Part shown: one piece after another, positions 48,972 through 49,500 of the stretch
Layout: every line of letters begins with the position of its first letter
Position numbering within the stretch: the stretch's first letter is position 1
From: Saksenaea vasiformis B4078
Taxonomy: Eukaryota; Mucoromycota; Mucoromycetes; Mucorales; Saksenaeaceae
Assembly (NCBI GenBank): GCA_000697055.1
Contig: JNDT01001698.1
Span: forward strand, 1 to 49,500
DNA length: 49,500 nt
Direction: 5' to 3'
Position numbers and translations under genes: made by a program
Notes under the pieces: model-generated
Databases searched by the model: none
Told to the model about the DNA's origin: nothing
Seen by the model: the letters and a program-made list of their open reading frames with translations, nothing else

Positions 48972-49500
48972 TCAGCGTTGAAACACCAATGGTCGGCCTT
49001 GACCAAGTGACGAGCATGTTGCAAGCTTGTGTATGTTTCTGCTGGCGTTGACATCGCGTTGCCATAACGTGCCACAGGTTTGGCAACCGAGCACGCTATG
49101 CAGCGTTCCGTACGCTTCTTCGTTCAGTCGTAAGTTTTCCATGTTCTTCTGCTGACATCTGGAGCACACCTAAGTATCCTCGTTAATATGGAGTGTCTCC
49201 ATGTGTTTGTCAATATTACCTTTGACGTGTTGTACTCGTCCACATTGACCATAACAAGTAAACCGGCATTTTCTGCCTTTTTCAGGAGAACTCGACAGCG
49301 GTCAGCCAGTCCAGAGATCTTGCCGCGCATGTTTGTTTGGAATGTGGCATTTCCGAATGCAACCAAAGGGATCCTGTCTGGCATTGGCCGTAGTGGTGCC
49401 TTTCGCCATTTCTGTTTCTGTGATCGTGGACGCCTACCAACCAAAGAGGATTAACAGCGCTGCCAATAAGTGTAACTGCCATACTTCTTCTCCCTTGCCC
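48972..49500 (-). mobile_element. Fanzor (TnpB-like) RNA-guided nuclease, C-terminal part, truncated by window edge
   Basis: Exons visible: 49500-49485 (runs off the window), 49433-49220 and 49169-48972, with the stop TGA at 48972-48974. The second exon carries L-V-A-F-G-N-A-T-F, then M-R-G-K and V-N-V-D-E-Y-N-T-S-K. The third begins V-C-S-R-C and has C-Q-T-C-G, then Q-R-D-V-N-A-S-R-N-I. This is the TnpB/OrfB zinc-ribbon (two CxxC) and RuvC-III pattern, with the catalytic Asp in R-D-x-N-A-x-x-N-I. Eukaryotic TnpB homologues of this kind are the Fanzors, RNA-guided DNA nucleases carried by transposons. An in-frame TAA at 49451-49453 disappears if a canonical 51-bp intron (49434-49484, GTATGG to GGTAG) is removed. 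A second 50-bp intron (49170-49219) splits T-S-K from V-C-S-R-C. With both introns removed this part is intact. The N terminus lies outside the window. Confidence 0.85.

Overview
The window looks like nuclear DNA of an early-diverging filamentous fungus, most likely Mucoromycota (Mucorales-like). The evidence is short, dense GT-AG introns (44-162 bp) with CTAAC-like branch sites, long T and CT tracts before genes, glutamine-rich transcription factors, and families typical of these fungi (Rua1_C, DUF1752 plus GATA, Fanzor, GCR1_C/Crypton-like debris). I assembled the exon models by hand from splice signals, phase and protein motifs. No search was run.

Layout. 1-7200 is gene-poor, with one decayed GCR1_C-like coding piece and a strong hairpin. 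7239-7829 (+) is a homeodomain factor. 10365-12123 (-) is a Rua1-type zinc regulator, divergent from a coiled-coil protein at 12518-13765 (+). 15269-17724 (+) is a BET double-bromodomain protein. 18060-18914 (-) is an RNPS1-like RRM/SR protein whose start codon appears split by an intron. 20948-23300 (-) is a Reb1/TTF-I-like Myb termination factor, divergent from an F-box/WD40 protein at 24610-26391 (+) that contains a GC-AG intron. 26642-26761 (+) is a 39-residue Cys-rich secreted peptide. 27442-28562 (-) is an acyl-CoA thioesterase ending in SKL. 28932-30758 (-) is a two-finger GATA factor.

About 6.5 kb without a recognisable gene follows (30.8-37.3 kb). Next come a uridine kinase-like gene at 37301-38454 (-), a Whi3-like two-RRM protein at 39584-41039 (+), and a SAP-domain kinase at 41537-43521 (+) split into 16 exons, including exons of 14, 19, 23, 1 and 6 nt. 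A GPI-anchored protein resembling bacterial ABC substrate-binding proteins lies at 43592-45127 (-). A possible small gene, a Sel1-repeat gene with one internal stop (47080-48186, -) and the C-terminal part of a Fanzor (TnpB-like) nuclease at the right edge (48972-49500, -) complete the window.

Most named genes are regulators of transcription or RNA (homeodomain, Rua1, BET, Reb1/TTF-I, GATA, RNPS1, Whi3-like), plus ubiquitin ligase targeting, signalling and lipid metabolism. They form no operon-like pathway. The most striking locus is the kinase at 41.5-43.5 kb. It seems to have lost the usual beta-3 lysine and to carry one in the glycine loop instead, as in WNK kinases, and its frame can only be restored with a one-nucleotide exon.
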